This document shows, in pieces, positions 44,178-56,939 of a DNA stretch of 64,000 bases. A model generated the notes under the pieces. That model was not told the origin of the DNA. It worked only from the letters and a program-made list of their open reading frames with translations, and searched no databases. The first letter of the stretch is position 1; every line of letters begins with the position of its first letter. The DNA comes from Hydrangea macrophylla (Eukaryota; Streptophyta; Magnoliopsida; Cornales; Hydrangeaceae), in assembly GCA_033977485.1 (NCBI GenBank), contig CM066991.1, positions 127,181,999-127,245,998 of the forward strand. The letters are read 5' to 3'. A program made the position numbers and the translations under genes.

Positions 44178-45334
44178 CACTTTCTGGGCATGGTTGCCAC
44201 GAGGTGAGACTAGACTCTCCACGTACATAACCACCTTGAAACCATTTTCATTTTCAGAGAATTCAACAAACTTAGATGTTCCTTTTTCAAGATTATAAAC
44301 CACTAGTTTGTTTCTACCAATCTTCATCAAAATATCACCACTCTCTGTAAAACTCCAAGGCATTAAGTAGTTAAAACACAATGTTTCCCCGTTATATGGA
44401 ATCATGAACAAATTATACCACGATTCAATCTCACCAAGCATATCAAGTGCCCAAACCTCATCATGGCGTGCTTTATGACAAACTAAACAAAGCAATTATC
44501 TGAAAACCCCCAAATCAAATTTAGCATTTTCCGAAAAATTAACTATACAACCGGGTCAATCTAACTCAATGAATACCTCTTTACTTGTATCAAAACATAT
44601 AATCACAGAGCAATCCACGCTTTTAGGAGTCACAATCCAATTTGGGATTCCATCAACCACGATTCCCGATGAATCCCCAAGAATCCTATAAGGGATAAGA
44701 GCTTTTTTTTTTTTTTTTTAATCTCCCTCGGAAATACTGTTTCTAAAGAATAGCAATTTGCAAAGGTTTCAGATAAATCACGCCCAATAAACTGATAAGT
44801 CATTATCACTTTATACTCATCAGCAATACTGTTATACCCAATTCCTGTGATTGTGTGAAAAGTTGTTAGGAATGAGGTATATAAAAGATGCAAATGTGTT
44901 GTAGAGAGGCTATGCGAATTGTAATGAAATCACTAGAACTTCTTGAGTTTCTTTCTCTCCTCCTTCTCTCTCGAATATTCTGACTCTTTTCCTTTCTGAA
45001 AATAGAGTGTATAAGTTCCAGAGATACTAATTAGCAACAACCCATCACTCATCAGAGAGGAACACAAGATTTTAGCATTGGTGTATGAACACTTGAAGTA
45101 TGAAGAGTAAAAGCTATCGTGAACCTGTGTTGATGGATGATGATGAACTGAATTGGGTTCGACCTCGATTGAACGAAGGGCGATAGCCGATGGAGCATAT
45201 TGGGAATCGAGAATGGCTAATTTGGGTTGCTGCGATCGAGCGAGATAAGTTTTGACGAAATGGGTAGTTGTGATCACATTACGTCATTGCTTGCATAGGG
45301 ATTTGAAACGCAACACGGACTTGACGGGTAGTCT
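44178..45334 (-). pseudogene. F-box paralogue, main part (downstream of the element 3 insertion)
   Basis: Homologous to the intact gene at 12215-13357: AKILCS, GIGYNSIADEYKVIM, LCLVCHKARHDEVWALD and NLEKGTSKFVEF correspond to its residues. Breaks: the Trp codon of the F-box (CKRWHNLI in the intact gene) is TGA here; the frame is lost around 44900-45000 and again around 44500-44740 (a poly-T stretch at 44706-44720). The N-terminus is cut off by element 3. The downstream gtaagtaag donor is conserved. The N-terminal piece is at 53826-53878. Confidence 0.9.
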
Positions 45335-47211
45335 TGTCACACCCCAACCCGCCCCCGCGGGCTAGGACACGTGTAACAAAGCCAACAAATCAAACAATCA
45401 TTTTTAACGTTCCAAAAATAACATTTTAAAGTAAGCTGATACCAGGGGTAAAATAGTTTTTATCAAATAAAATAATAAAAAGAAATAAAATAAAGTTTTA
45501 AAATCATTGAATGGTACTTGGACAGAGTTCCTCCTATTATAGCACTATTTTTCCCTGTTAAACAATAATTGAAATACCAAAATATCACCAAGACACTTGG
45601 AAAATACTTTAAAAACTTCAATCCACAATTTATATTACAAGGATTTAATAAAACTAAAACATAAACTTATCTCCAAAATTCAAACACTAGGAATATAACT
45701 ACTCATCTAAACTCATTTACATATAAACATATTACAAAAAAAAAATAATAATAATCTCGAGCCATCACAGAACCCCCAAAATTCAACGCTTCTCACTGTA
45801 ATGTTCGTCCGAACCTGCGTGGTCATTAGCCACAAAAATTGATTAAGCTTTCGCTTAGTGAGTACGTGGTGCTAATCATACAATTGGAGTATTTAATGAT
45901 TCGTAACACCAATTAAACATTCACATCAATATATGGTCGCAGGCGTGTCAAGTAATCAATCACCATCGTATTGGACCCCTGATTCTGGGCCTTTCTCACT
46001 TTATCGTCGCTATAAAAGCGATATCACACACTCTCAAGTGACCAAAGTCAATTCGTTGTGGTCGTCACCACCGTCCCCTTTTCTCTGAGGACTTCATCAT
46101 CATCCCCCTTTTCTCTGAGGAATGAGCGTCCCTTATATACGGGCTAAATAATGGTGATTATCAATTGACACCCTTTGACCCAAATAAGCACATAAGCAAC
46201 TCAACATGTCAACATGGCAATTTTAACATTTTAGACATGTTAAATAATAAATTATCACATGCTTTTCTACTTAATCACAAATTAAGCATTTAATAATAAT
46301 TAAAAGACATTAAACATCCAATTTTGGAATTAGGACACTCACCTCACGAATAAGTCTCAAATAAGCCTAGAAATCCCAAACTCCTTCGCAATACTAGCTC
46401 TAGATACTCCCAATGATATTCCTACATATATATCACATATATATATATATATATATATCACCCCTTAAAATGGGTCGCGAAAAAACATTACCAAAATTGA
46501 AAAAGAAAGACATAGAAATAACCCTCTCACCTTCACGAGTCCGAATATGGCTTCGGTTCGCGAAATAGAGGTCGCACGGCAAAGCTACAGTGACAAAATG
46601 GCGCGAAACCCTTTATTTTTTTTTCCTTTCCCCGTTGAACCCTAACTCTCTGAAACTCTAACCTTTTGTTTATTTTATTCTTTTTTTTGAATCTTGCTAA
46701 CCGACTAACATATATATACTTAGAGGATATGTTATGATTTTGCCATATTTCTATTTACACCCCCATATGTTTCTAAAGTCCTATTATTGAATTACATAAA
46801 CTTTATATTAACTAACAAATATCTAAGTGGGTATATGTCTATGGCACGTATGGGTCCCAAAAGTGGTCCCAAATATTTTATTAAATTGCTAATTAGCCTA
46901 CTAATTATGAACCATATTCCAATTCGTCCTTACACGGTTACCCAAACTGGCACCATAAAAGATCATAAGTAGCAATAAAATATTAAAACAATTAAACAAT
47001 TATTCATTTAATCACATAAATGCAACTAAGTGTAATTCATCTAATCTGGACCTCCCGTGGATCCCATTTCACATCTGTCCAACTGTGCCCTTATCAAAGC
47101 ACTTATCACATCAGGGTAACTGAAACTTACCCAAATATCATATGCGATTAATTATACTACTTAATGCATGGAAATAAATATTACTTCCATTTTTTGGGTA
47201 TGGGTATTACA
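45335..47211 (-). repeat. Element 3 3' LTR
   Basis: 1877 bp. It contains the hairpin taagc-tttc-gctta at 45844-45857 and a duplicated ccccttttctctgagga motif at 46075 and 46106. An AT repeat lies near 46435-46459. Confidence 0.92.
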
Positions 47212-47228
47212 TCTCTCCCTCCCTTTTA
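47212..47228 (-). other. Polypurine tract of element 3
   Basis: In the element sense aaaagggagggagaga directly precedes TGTAATACCC. Confidence 0.75.
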
Positions 47229-47256
47229 GGAAGTTTGTCCCCAAACTTTTCTTACC

Positions 47257-50200
47257 TCAAGTGTCAAATAGGTGAGGATATTTCTCTCGGATCTCGTCCT
47301 CACGTTTCCAAGTTGCCTCCTCTAATGAATGATTACGCCATAACACCATAACTAGAGGAATGACTTTAGTTCTGAGCACCTGATCCTTCCTATCTAGGAT
47401 TTGAACTGGATGTTCAACATAAGTCAAGTCTTCTCGAACCATCAATGATTCCGGAGTGATACGGTGACTCGAGTCTGATAGACAACGTCGTAACATAGAA
47501 ACGTGAAACACATTATGAACATTAGCCAACTCTTGTGGCAATTCCAACCGATATGCAACTGGACCAACTCTATCTAATATCAGATAAGGCCCTACAAACC
47601 TCGGACTTAACTTGCCTCGCTTACCAAATCGTGTGATGCCTTTCCAAGGCAATACTTTCAAGTAAACATAATCACCTACCTCAAATTCCAACGGTCTTCT
47701 ACCTGTATCCGCGTAGCTTTTGTAACGACTTTGTGCTATTTGTAGCCGTTGTTTAACTAACTTGATTTTGTCGGTAGTGATTTGCACAATTTCAGGTCCT
47801 ATAAGTTGCTTTTCCCCAACTTCTGTCCAGCACACTGGTGATCTACACTTTCGGCCATACAATGCCTCGTAAGGCGCCATACCAATACTCGTTTGAAAGC
47901 TATTATTATAAGAGAATTCCACTAATGGTAAGTGGGTTTCCCAATCTGATTTAAAATCCATAACACAACCTCGAAGCATATCTTCCAGAATCTGAATAAC
48001 TCGCTCGGATTGGCCGTCTGTCTGAGGATGAAATGCTGTGCTAAAATGCAATGTCATCCCCATTGCCTTTTGTAAACCTTCCCAAAACCTAGACACAAAA
48101 CGTGTGTCTCGATCTGATACAATTGATACCGGTGCCCCATGTAATCTAACAACTTCTCTGACATAAAGTTCTGCTAACTTTGTCGGATCACGAGTCTTGA
48201 TTGGCAAGAAATGAGCTGATTTAGTCAACCGGTCAACGATCACCCAAATACTATCATTAGACTTAGGAGACCGTGGCAAACCTGACACAATGTCCATCGT
48301 GATATGTTCCCATTTCCATTCTGGTATCTCCAATGGTTGCAATTCACCAGCGGGTCGTTGATGTTCTAGTTTTACCTGTTGACAAGTCATACACTTGGCC
48401 ACAAACTCGGCGACTTCCCGTTTCATACCACTCCACCAATACACTTCCCGCAAGTCTCTATACATCTTGGTACTCCCTGGATGTACGGAATACCTCGTAC
48501 TGTGAGCTTCTTCCATGATCTTACCTTTCAACTCTTGAATGTTCGGAACACACAGTCGATTAATGTACCTCAATACATTGTTCTGAAAACTAAATTCTGG
48601 CCGTCTACCCTCAGGTAACTCTTCAACAATTTTCTTGAAATTTGGGTCCAAAATTTGACTCACCTTGATTTCTTCGATTAAACTTGGTTGTGCCATGATA
48701 GCCGCCATTAAACCACCCTGGATTCTGGGAATTACTTCCAATTCTAGCTGTTCAAATTCTTTTACCAACGTTGCTTGAGCTGTTAAATAATAAACCAAAT
48801 TTTCTGACGACTTTTGACTTAACGCATCGGCAACCACGTTAGCTTTACCCGGATGATACCGGATCTTCAAATCATAATCCTTCATCAATTCAAGCCATCT
48901 TCTCTGTCTCATATTCAGCTCTCTCTGGGTAAATAAATATTCAGGCTCTTGTGATCGGTGAATATCTCACACGTTTCTCCGTACAAGTAGTGACGCCAAA
49001 TCTTTAACGCAAAGATCACTGCTGCCAATTCCAGATCATGAGTCGGATAATTCTTCTCGTGTGTCTTTAACTGCCTCGAAGCATAAGCTATAACTTTACC
49101 CTCTTGCATTAGAACACATCCTAGGCCTTGATGAGAAGCATCACTGTATATACTGAAACCTCTAGTACCCGACGGAATAGCTAATATTGGCGTTGAGGTT
49201 AACTTATCTTTCAACTTCCGAAAACAGTCTTCACATTCTTTATTCCACACAAAAGCCACATTCTTCCTCATCAATTGAGTCATCGGAGTCGCGATTCTAG
49301 AGAAGTCCTGAACGAACCTTCTATAGTAACCAGCTAATCCCAAGAAACTTCGAATTTCAGAAACATTTGTCGGTCTTGACCAATTCTTAACAGCTTCTAT
49401 TTTCTGTGGGTCCACAGAGACACCATCTTTAGAGATCACGTGCCCAAGAAAACAAACATTTGTCAACCAAAATTCACTTTTCTTTAACTTCCCAAATAGT
49501 TGTCTTTCTCTAAGTCGTTGCAAAACCAACCTTAAGTGTCGTTCATGTTCTTCTTGACTTCTGGAATAAATCAATATATCATCAATGAATACTATCACAA
49601 ATTCATCTAGATAAGTCTTGAACACCCTATTCATCAAGTCCATAAAAGCGGCTGGTGCATTCGTAACCCCAAATGGCATGACAAGAAATTCGTAGTGCCC
49701 GTACCGAGTTCTGAAAGCTGTCTTCTCAACATCTTCAGCTTTTACCTTCAATTGGCGATACCCAGATCTCAAGTCAATCTAAGAAAATACTTGTGCCCCT
49801 TGCAATTGATCAAACAAGTCATCAATATGCGGTAGTGGATACTTGTTCTTTATAGTCACCTTGTTGATCTCTCGGTAGTCGATACACATTTTCATTGTCC
49901 CGTCCTTCTTCTTCACAAATAAAACTGGTGCACCCCACGGTGTTACACTAGGACGAATGAACCCCTTATCTAGTAAATCTTGCAGTTGAGTCTTCAACTC
50001 CTTTAACTCTACCGGAGCCATTCTATACGGTGTTCGTGAAATTGGTTGAGTTCCTGGCATCACATCTATCCCAAACTCAATTTCCCTTTCAATCAATACA
50101 CTAGGCAAATCTTCTGAAAAGATGTCTGGAAATTCTTTCACTACTGGTATATCTTCTAATTTCAGTTCAGTACCTCTAGTGTCAAGTATACTACACAAGA

Positions 50201-51761
50201 ATCCCCGACATCCCTTTTTCAACAAACGGCAAGCTCTGACAGCTGACACCAAACAAGGCGGTGATGCTACACCTGTCCCTTGGAAGCAAAATACATCTTG
50301 ATTGGGCAATTGAAATGTTACTCTTTTATTCCTACAATCGATAATGGCGTGATTTTTAGATAACCAATCCATCCCCAAAATGACATCAAAATGTTGAATA
50401 ACCAATGACACTAAGTCAACAGTCAAACCTCTACCATTCACATCAATCCCACAAGCTTTAAAGACACCCGAACTTACTAGTGGAGCTCCCGATGGAAGTG
50501 AAACAGACAAATCAAAATCTAGTAGTTCTAAGGGTTTATCCAAATATTTAGCAAATGGGTGTGAAACAAAAGAGTGAGTTGATCCTGAATTCAGCAATAC
50601 TCTAGCAGGTTGTGAGCAAATAAGAAGTATACCTGAAACCACAGTATCAGCAGTAGTTGTCTCCCCAGGCTTGAGCTGAAAATACATTCCTTGTCGTTGC
50701 TCCCTCCCTTGAGATTGTTGTTGAGGTGGTCTCTGGCTTGGTGCACTTCCCATAGATGAACTAGAAATTCCTGGTCCTCTCTTTGGGCAATTACGCTCAC
50801 GATGCCCCAGGTCACCACACAAATAACATCGTATTCTACTATCATCTATACCTTGTCTCTGAGTAATACTTTGTCTCGGCACATTCTGTCTTGATAGATT
50901 GGGACAATCTCTTGCCACGTGTCCTGGCCGTCGACAGTTGTTGCAAATGATAGGAGACAAGTTACACATTCCCCAATGATACCTGCCACAGATCTGACAC
51001 CTGGGCTTGTTGCCCCCACTGCCCGATGAACTCCCCAAACTCTGTCTCTTAGAACTGCCCTGTCCCTGAAATTGACTACCTCCTAGTCTCTTAAATTGTT
51101 GACTTTGCCCGGATGACAATACACCTCGCTGAGCAATTAAGGCCACATCTAATACTTCTGAATAAGTCGGTAGCCGGAGTGTATCCACTTTTCCCCGAAT
51201 CTCATCACAGAGCCCTTCCTCGAATCGTCTTGCCCGAATGAACTCATTTGGAATCAAATCCACTACAAATCTGGCCAAACTTGTAAATTGGGCTGCGTAT
51301 TCCCTAACACTCATATTACCCTGACTGAGATGAGAAAACTCTCGGGCCTTCTGATCACTGAAAGATCGAGAAATATATTGTTTCGAGAACTCCTCGATAA
51401 ACCCATTCCAGGTAGTCGGTGCTCCTTGCCTTAGTACTGACGTCCACCAATTTTGTGCTTCTTCTTTCAGAGTATCTGAGGCAAATAAGATCTTCTGTTC
51501 CTCTGTACATGGCAAAGCACAATAAATTCTCTTCATATCGGTCAACCAATGATCAGCCTTCATCGAATCAGATTCTCCTTTGAACTGTCCTGGCTTTTGC
51601 TTGTAGAACATAGCAATAGCTGTTGGTTCTGTTCTTTGTTCTGGATTTGATGAGCTCGGCCCTTCCTCATTAACTCGAGTTTCAGTCACTTTTACCAACT
51701 TTTTCATAACTATTTCAATTCTGTCCATACGGGCCGAAGACGGGTTCTCACCTCCAGACAT
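47257..51761 (-). pseudogene. Element 3 gag-pol, broken by active-site change, stop and frameshift
   Basis: Likely start MSGGENPSS at 51761. Capsid motif [19 protein letters not shown], then [15 protein letters not shown]. Zinc-knuckle-like motifs [14 protein letters not shown] and [14 protein letters not shown] follow. The protease site reads [10 protein letters not shown]: the catalytic Asp is Asn, codon AAT at 50589-50591. RT is interrupted by TAG just after [10 protein letters not shown] (about 49778), where relatives have Lys. It then continues to FIDDILIYS. In RNase H one base is missing in an A run near 48943, shifting the frame after DHKSL. Integrase ([36 protein letters not shown]) and the chromodomain-like tail (IPLVMVLWRNHSLEEATW) are open to 47257. 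With three independent defects it cannot be autonomous. Confidence 0.92.
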
Positions 51762-51931
51762 CCTTGCCTGGCACCCACAACAAAGTATATACATACATGT
51801 TACTTTTAAATAAATTACGATGCATGCTAAATAACATTTTAAAGCATGCTAAATAAACGTGTATGCATGATCGTATAACTACGTGTCATTGTGTGCACAC
51901 TCACGCGTCGTCACTCGTACCCAAGGCTCTA

Positions 51932-51950
51932 GCCTATTGCTTTGATACCA
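51932..51950 (-). other. Primer binding site of element 3
   Basis: In the element sense tggtatcaaagcaataggc, a few bases after the LTR end. This is the initiator tRNA-Met type with one difference (AAAGC for AGAGC). Confidence 0.75.
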
Positions 51951-51955
51951 AAAAT

Positions 51956-53825
51956 TGTCACATCCCAACCCGCTCCCGCGGGCTAGGACACGTGTAACAA
52001 AGCCAATAAACTAAACAATCATTTTTAACGTTCAAAAAATAACATTTTAAAGTGAGATATCAGGGGTAAAATAGCTTTTTATCAAATAAAATAATAAAAA
52101 TAAATAAAATAAAGTTTTAAAATCATTGAATGGTACTTAGACAGAGTTCCCCCTATTATAGCACCATTTTTCCCTGTTAAACAAGAATTGAAATACCAAG
52201 ATATCACCAAGACACTTGGAAAATACTTTAAAAACTTCAATCCACAATTTATATTACAAAGATTTAATAAAACTAAAACATAAACTTATCTCCAAAATTC
52301 AAACACTAGGAATATAACTACTCATCTAAACTCATTTACATATAAACATATTACAAAAAAAAAAAAAAAAAAACAATAATCTCGAGCCATCACAGAACCC
52401 CAAAAATTCAACGCTTCTCACTGTGATGTTCGTCCCAACCTGCGTGGTCATTAGCCACAAAAATTGACTAAGCTTTCGCTTAGTGAGTACGTGGTGCTAA
52501 TCATACAATTGGAGTATTTAATGATTCATAACACCAAATAAATATTCACATCAATATATGATCGCAGGCGTGTCAAGTAATCAATCACCATCGTATTGGA
52601 CCCCTGATTCTGGGCCTTTCTCACTTTATCGTCGCTATAAAAGCGATATCACACACTCTCAAGTGACCAAAGTCAATTCGTTGTGGTCGTCACCACCGTC
52701 CCCTTTTCTCTGAGGACTTCATCATCATCCCCCTTTTCTCTGAGGAATGAGCGTCCCTTATATACGGGCTAAATAATGGTGATTATCAATTGACACCCTT
52801 TGACCCAAATAAGCACATAAGCAACTCAACATGTCAACATGGCAATTTTAACATTTTAGACATGTTAAATAATAAATTATCACATGCTTTTCTACTTAAT
52901 CACAAATTAAGCATTTAATAACAATTAAAAGACATTAAACATCCAATTTTAGGATTAGGACACTCACCTCACGAATAAGTCTCAAATAAGCCTAGAAATC
53001 CCAAACTCCTTCGCAATACTAGCTCTAGATACTCCCAATGATATTCCTACATATATATATATATATATATATCACCCCTTAAAATGGATTGCGGAAAAAC
53101 ATTACCAAAATTGAAAAAGAAAGATATAGAAATAACTCTCTCACCTTCACGAGTCCGAATATGGCTTCGGTTCGCGAAATAGAGGTCGCACGGCAAAGCT
53201 ACAATAACAAAATGGCGCAAAACCCTTTATTTTTTTTTTCCTTTCCCCGTTGAACCCTAACTCTATGAAACTCTAACCTTTTGTTTATTTTATTCTTTTT
53301 TTTAATCTTGCTAACTGACTAACATATATATACTTAGAGGATATGTTATGATTTTGCCATATTTTTATTTACACCCCCATATATTTCTAAAGTCCTATTA
53401 TAAAATCCCCTAAACTTTATATTAACTACCAAATATCTAAGTGGGTATATGTCTATGTCACGTATGGGTCCCAAAAGTGGTCCCAAATATTTTATTAAAT
53501 TGCTAATTAGCCTACTAATTATGAACCATATTCCAATTCGTCCTCACACGGTTACCCAAACTGGCACCATAAAAGATCATAAGTAGCAATAAAATATTAA
53601 AACAATTAAACAATTATTCATTTAATCACATAAATGCAACTAAATGTAATTCATCTAATCTGGATCTCCCGTGGGTCCCATTTCACATCTGTCCAACTGT
53701 GCCCTTATCAAAGCACTTATCACATCAGGGTAACTGAAACTTACCCAAATATCACATGCGATTAATTATACTAATTAATGAATGGAAATAAATATTACTT
53801 CCATTTTCTGGGTATGGGTATTACA
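51956..53825 (-). repeat. Element 3 5' LTR
   Basis: 1870 bp, clearly diverged from the partner LTR. It ends against the N-terminal fragment of the F-box pseudogene. Confidence 0.92.
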
Positions 53826-53878
53826 AGTCTTGAAAGGATTTCGAAGACGATCAAGTCGTCGGAGAGCTGACCTTCCAT
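53826..53878 (-). pseudogene. F-box paralogue, N-terminal fragment
   Basis: ATG at 53876-53878 begins MEGQLSDDLIVFEILSRL. It runs straight into the AGTCT duplication and then the LTR. Its continuation (PVKSVLRFKSL...) is at 45334 and below, so element 3 landed within the F-box motif itself. The intact gene reads DLIVLDILSRLPVKS at the same place. Confidence 0.92.
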
Positions 53879-54513
53879 TGATTCTCTCTCTCTTAAATTT
53901 CTTTTGCCATGCTCGTGGAATTAGGGTTTAAGAGTGGTGTGAGAAGAAGTATACAGGCGAACAGAACCACTCTCTCACTTCATTAAAGCGAGAACTCCTA
54001 TTTGAGGTGACATTGAGGAATAGGATAATTTTAATACCGACTCCGTCCCATATTATGTGTCTATTTATTCTTTTTGGGTGTCCTAAAATTGTTGTCTTCT
54101 TTCCTAAATTAGTATACAAATTTTACTCAGTTTCTCAAACTACCCTTCCTTGCCATTAACACCAAAACAAAACAAAAAAGAAAGTGCAATGATTATGGAC
54201 AATTGTGGAAAGTAGGTGTAGATTCTTTTTATCCCCTTAAATAGTTGGATTCCCCAATATGGATACATAAAATGAGACGGAGGTAGTATATTTCAAAGTG
54301 CCACTCAAAAAAGAAATAGAATGTGTTTGTAGCATTGTTATTTCTGTTTATAGTCTTTGTATCTAGTTTTACTTTATTAAAATGAGAACTCCATCATAGG
54401 AAGGTTCGGCGAATTCCATTTTGAAAAAATGACACTAAATTCGTAGTGCCTAAACCTCTCTCTCTCTCTCTCTATTTTAATGTTTTCCCCAATTTTATCT
54501 CTTATTTCTTCTA
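53879..54513. other. Former promoter region of the F-box pseudogene and flank
   Basis: 53879-53935 resembles the sequence above the intact gene (cttttgccatgctcgtggaatt versus a close match at 13425). Further on is AT-rich DNA with a CT repeat at 54454-54472. No gene recognised. Confidence 0.45.
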
Positions 54514-54719
54514 TTAATTACACTGACCTCCCTTGAGGTATGTCATAAATATAGAAACATCCTCCATAACTTAAAAAATTACATTAACCTCCCCTATTAG
54601 TAATTGTACATTTGTACTAATATACATCAAAACGTCATGATATGACAAATTTCTCAATTCTTCTCAAGATATACCCTTAAAATGAAGACAGAGAATTTTT
54701 TTAAAATTTTTTATTTTTT

Positions 54720-54968
54720 TTATTTTTTTTTGGGGGAGGGGGGAATTTTATTTTACCTTGATAAGGGCAAAGTGGTCATGTTAAAGAGTCAAACCATAAC
54801 ATTAATGCTCGGCTTATTATTGACTAATGGCAGGTAGCATAAATTTTTTTTTTTTTTTTGGGGTGGGGGTGGGGGAATTTTATTTTACCTCGATAAGGGC
54901 AAAGTGGTCATGTTAAAGAGTCAAACCATAACATTAATGCTCAGCTTATTATTGACTAATGGCAGGTA
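54720..54968. repeat. Tandem duplication, about 120-bp unit
   Basis: Each unit runs T-run, G-run, gaattttattttacc, gataagggcaaagtggtcat, gttaaagagtcaaaccataa, then tggcaggtag. Copies are at about 54720-54847 and 54848-54968 and differ at few positions besides the homopolymers. Confidence 0.85.
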
Positions 54969-55465
54969 GAGCTATATACAAGCCGAGCCGTTCAACTAGC
55001 CCTTGTGAATATGTTCGATAAAGGCTCAGCTCGACTCGTTTAATAAACAAGTCAAGTTCAAACATATAAGAACTCGGCTCGATAAAGCTCATGAACACAT
55101 TTGTATAAGGCTAACGGCTCGTGAAAAAGCTTCCTAATAGGCTTGATAAAGAGCTCATATACTAACCTTTATACATATGTCTATTATTAAACTATGTAAT
55201 TTTGGTGAGCTGGTAAAAAAGCTCGTGAATAGACTTGATAGGGAACTTGTATACTGACCTCTTTATATGTATCTATTATTAACTATACATTGTTAAAGGG
55301 CTCGTGAAAAAAACTCGTGTCACGTAAAATTAAGGCTCGTTTAATAGCAAGCCAAGCTCAATCATAAATGAGCTTGGCTCGAGCTCGACTATTTTAATAA
55401 ACAAGCCAAGCTGAAACATGAATTTCAATCTTGTTTAATATACAAGCCAATGGCTCGTAACCCCT
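54969..55465. repeat. GAGCTCG/AAGCTCG-word dispersed repeat
   Basis: Words such as ggctcgataaagctcatg, agctcgtgaatagac and caagccaagctc recur on both strands, the style of a common dispersed plant repeat. Non-coding. Confidence 0.5.
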
Positions 55466-55585
55466 AATGGCAAGGAAGTGAGCGTTACATAATAATAAAC
55501 CTCAGAGGAACTCAATATAATTTCTGAAACTATGACCCGAGTCTCTATAATTATGACATACTTCAAGAAAGGCAAATGTAATTTA

Positions 55586-56939
55586 CTTTTGTTTCTTTAA
55601 ATTTCCTCGTGCCTCGCAGCAGTAGTTGTGCAAAATCTAGTCAATAGAAGCAAGGGAAAAAAAACCTAACAAGTTTGTGTTCATTTAGTCCAGAGAAGTT
55701 AACTCATGAGAGAAAAAGAAAGATGTTAACGGATTTGGGAGATTTGAGAAGAAAACCAGAGATAAATTAGACATCAATTCAGGAGGCACTTAGTCTCCGT
55801 TTGATAAAACTAAAAATTAAATACTGAAAATTAAGTGCTGAATTTTAAGTACTGAAAATTTTAAGTGATTGAATTTGTAATACTAAGAACAATGTTTGAA
55901 CTACTGAAATAGACTGCATTCGGTGATTATTTTCAGCAGAATTTTTTCACTTAAAGTTTTCAGTGATTTTTTGGCTGCTTTTTCAATTAAGTGGTTATTA
56001 TCAAACGCACTGAAAAAATTAAGTGCTAAAAGCTTTCATTTTTACCACTTAATTGGATTATCAAACACATTCATATTTAATTCTCCCACAGAGATGACAA
56101 ATATATAGATCAGTTTCAGATTGGAATCTCAAATGCTTTTTTCATATCAACCACTCAACGATATGTGATACAATTGCTAAAGCATTTAAGAATGAAATTC
56201 GAAACTCAAAATTGAGAAACACACCATTACCCTCAATATTATTATATGTGATTATTTCCAACACACGAGAAATTATTGTGCTTTCCAGGACAACCATGTG
56301 GTGAGGAATTTTTTTCCCAATTTATCAGTCACAATGAAAAAACAAAATAAAATAAAATTTACTTATACAAATTTTGAAGAAAAAGAAAAATGACCAACGA
56401 AGAGACAGTTTGATACAACAATAGTGTGATACAACAACCGAGACTGAGGATAGAGAGACAACTGACAAGCGAAAGATTTAAGAGAGCCAGAGAGTGATCT
56501 ACTTCTTGAGTTATTTTAATTTTTCTTTCAATTAAATTGCAAAATTGACCCCTAGCCTATTTTAAATTTTTTTTTTTTATTTTTGTTACTCTATAGAGGG
56601 GTCAATTCAGGGGAAAAAAAGTATCCAACCCCTTGTATTACTACACATATATAAAGTATAAACTAATTTTTAATTTCAGCGGGGTCAATTGACCCACTGA
56701 CTTGTATGTAGCTCCGCCCATAATGACGATGATGAATCAGCTTCTGAATGTCTTGGGCACTGCATAATCAAACCACTTCCACTAGAGATGCCGATCCATT
56801 AGGCACGAAGTAGTATCAATAAGCTTTCAAACCTAGAGGGCCCCGGGGTAAAGATCAGAAAGGAAAGAAGCAAAAAAGGAATAGAATTCAAACTGTTCTA
56901 ATAACAAAATGAAAGAATTACCCAAAAATCAATATTGAA
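55586..56939. other. Intergenic DNA downstream of ABCI12
   Basis: A probable MITE lies at 55790-56070 (ctccgtttgataa and ttatcaaacacattc). Otherwise AT-rich with no recognised gene. The 3' UTR of ABCI12 presumably extends below 56940. Confidence 0.45.

Larger units (their letters stand above)
45335..53825 (-). mobile_element. Ty3/gypsy Tekay/Del-like element 3, inserted in an F-box gene
   Basis: 8.49-kb element in minus orientation. LTRs are 45335-47211 and 51956-53825 and run TG...CA in the element sense (TGTAATACCC to GTGTGACA). The perfect 5-bp duplication AGTCT (45330-45334, 53826-53830) falls inside the F-box coding region. The LTRs differ at many positions, for example in the first 80 bp alone, so this insertion is clearly older than elements 1 and 2. 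Internal genes are complete in order but broken at several points. Unlike the other LTR families here it has no palindrome array. Confidence 0.94.
54514..55585. mobile_element. MULE-like foldback element
   Basis: ttaattacactgacctccct continuing tgaggtatgtcata is inverted at the right end (tatgacatacttcaagaaag...atttgta-type end). I did not find a convincing 9-bp duplication. The interior has a tandem duplication (54720-54968) and a repeat rich in GAGCTCG-type words. Confidence 0.6.
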
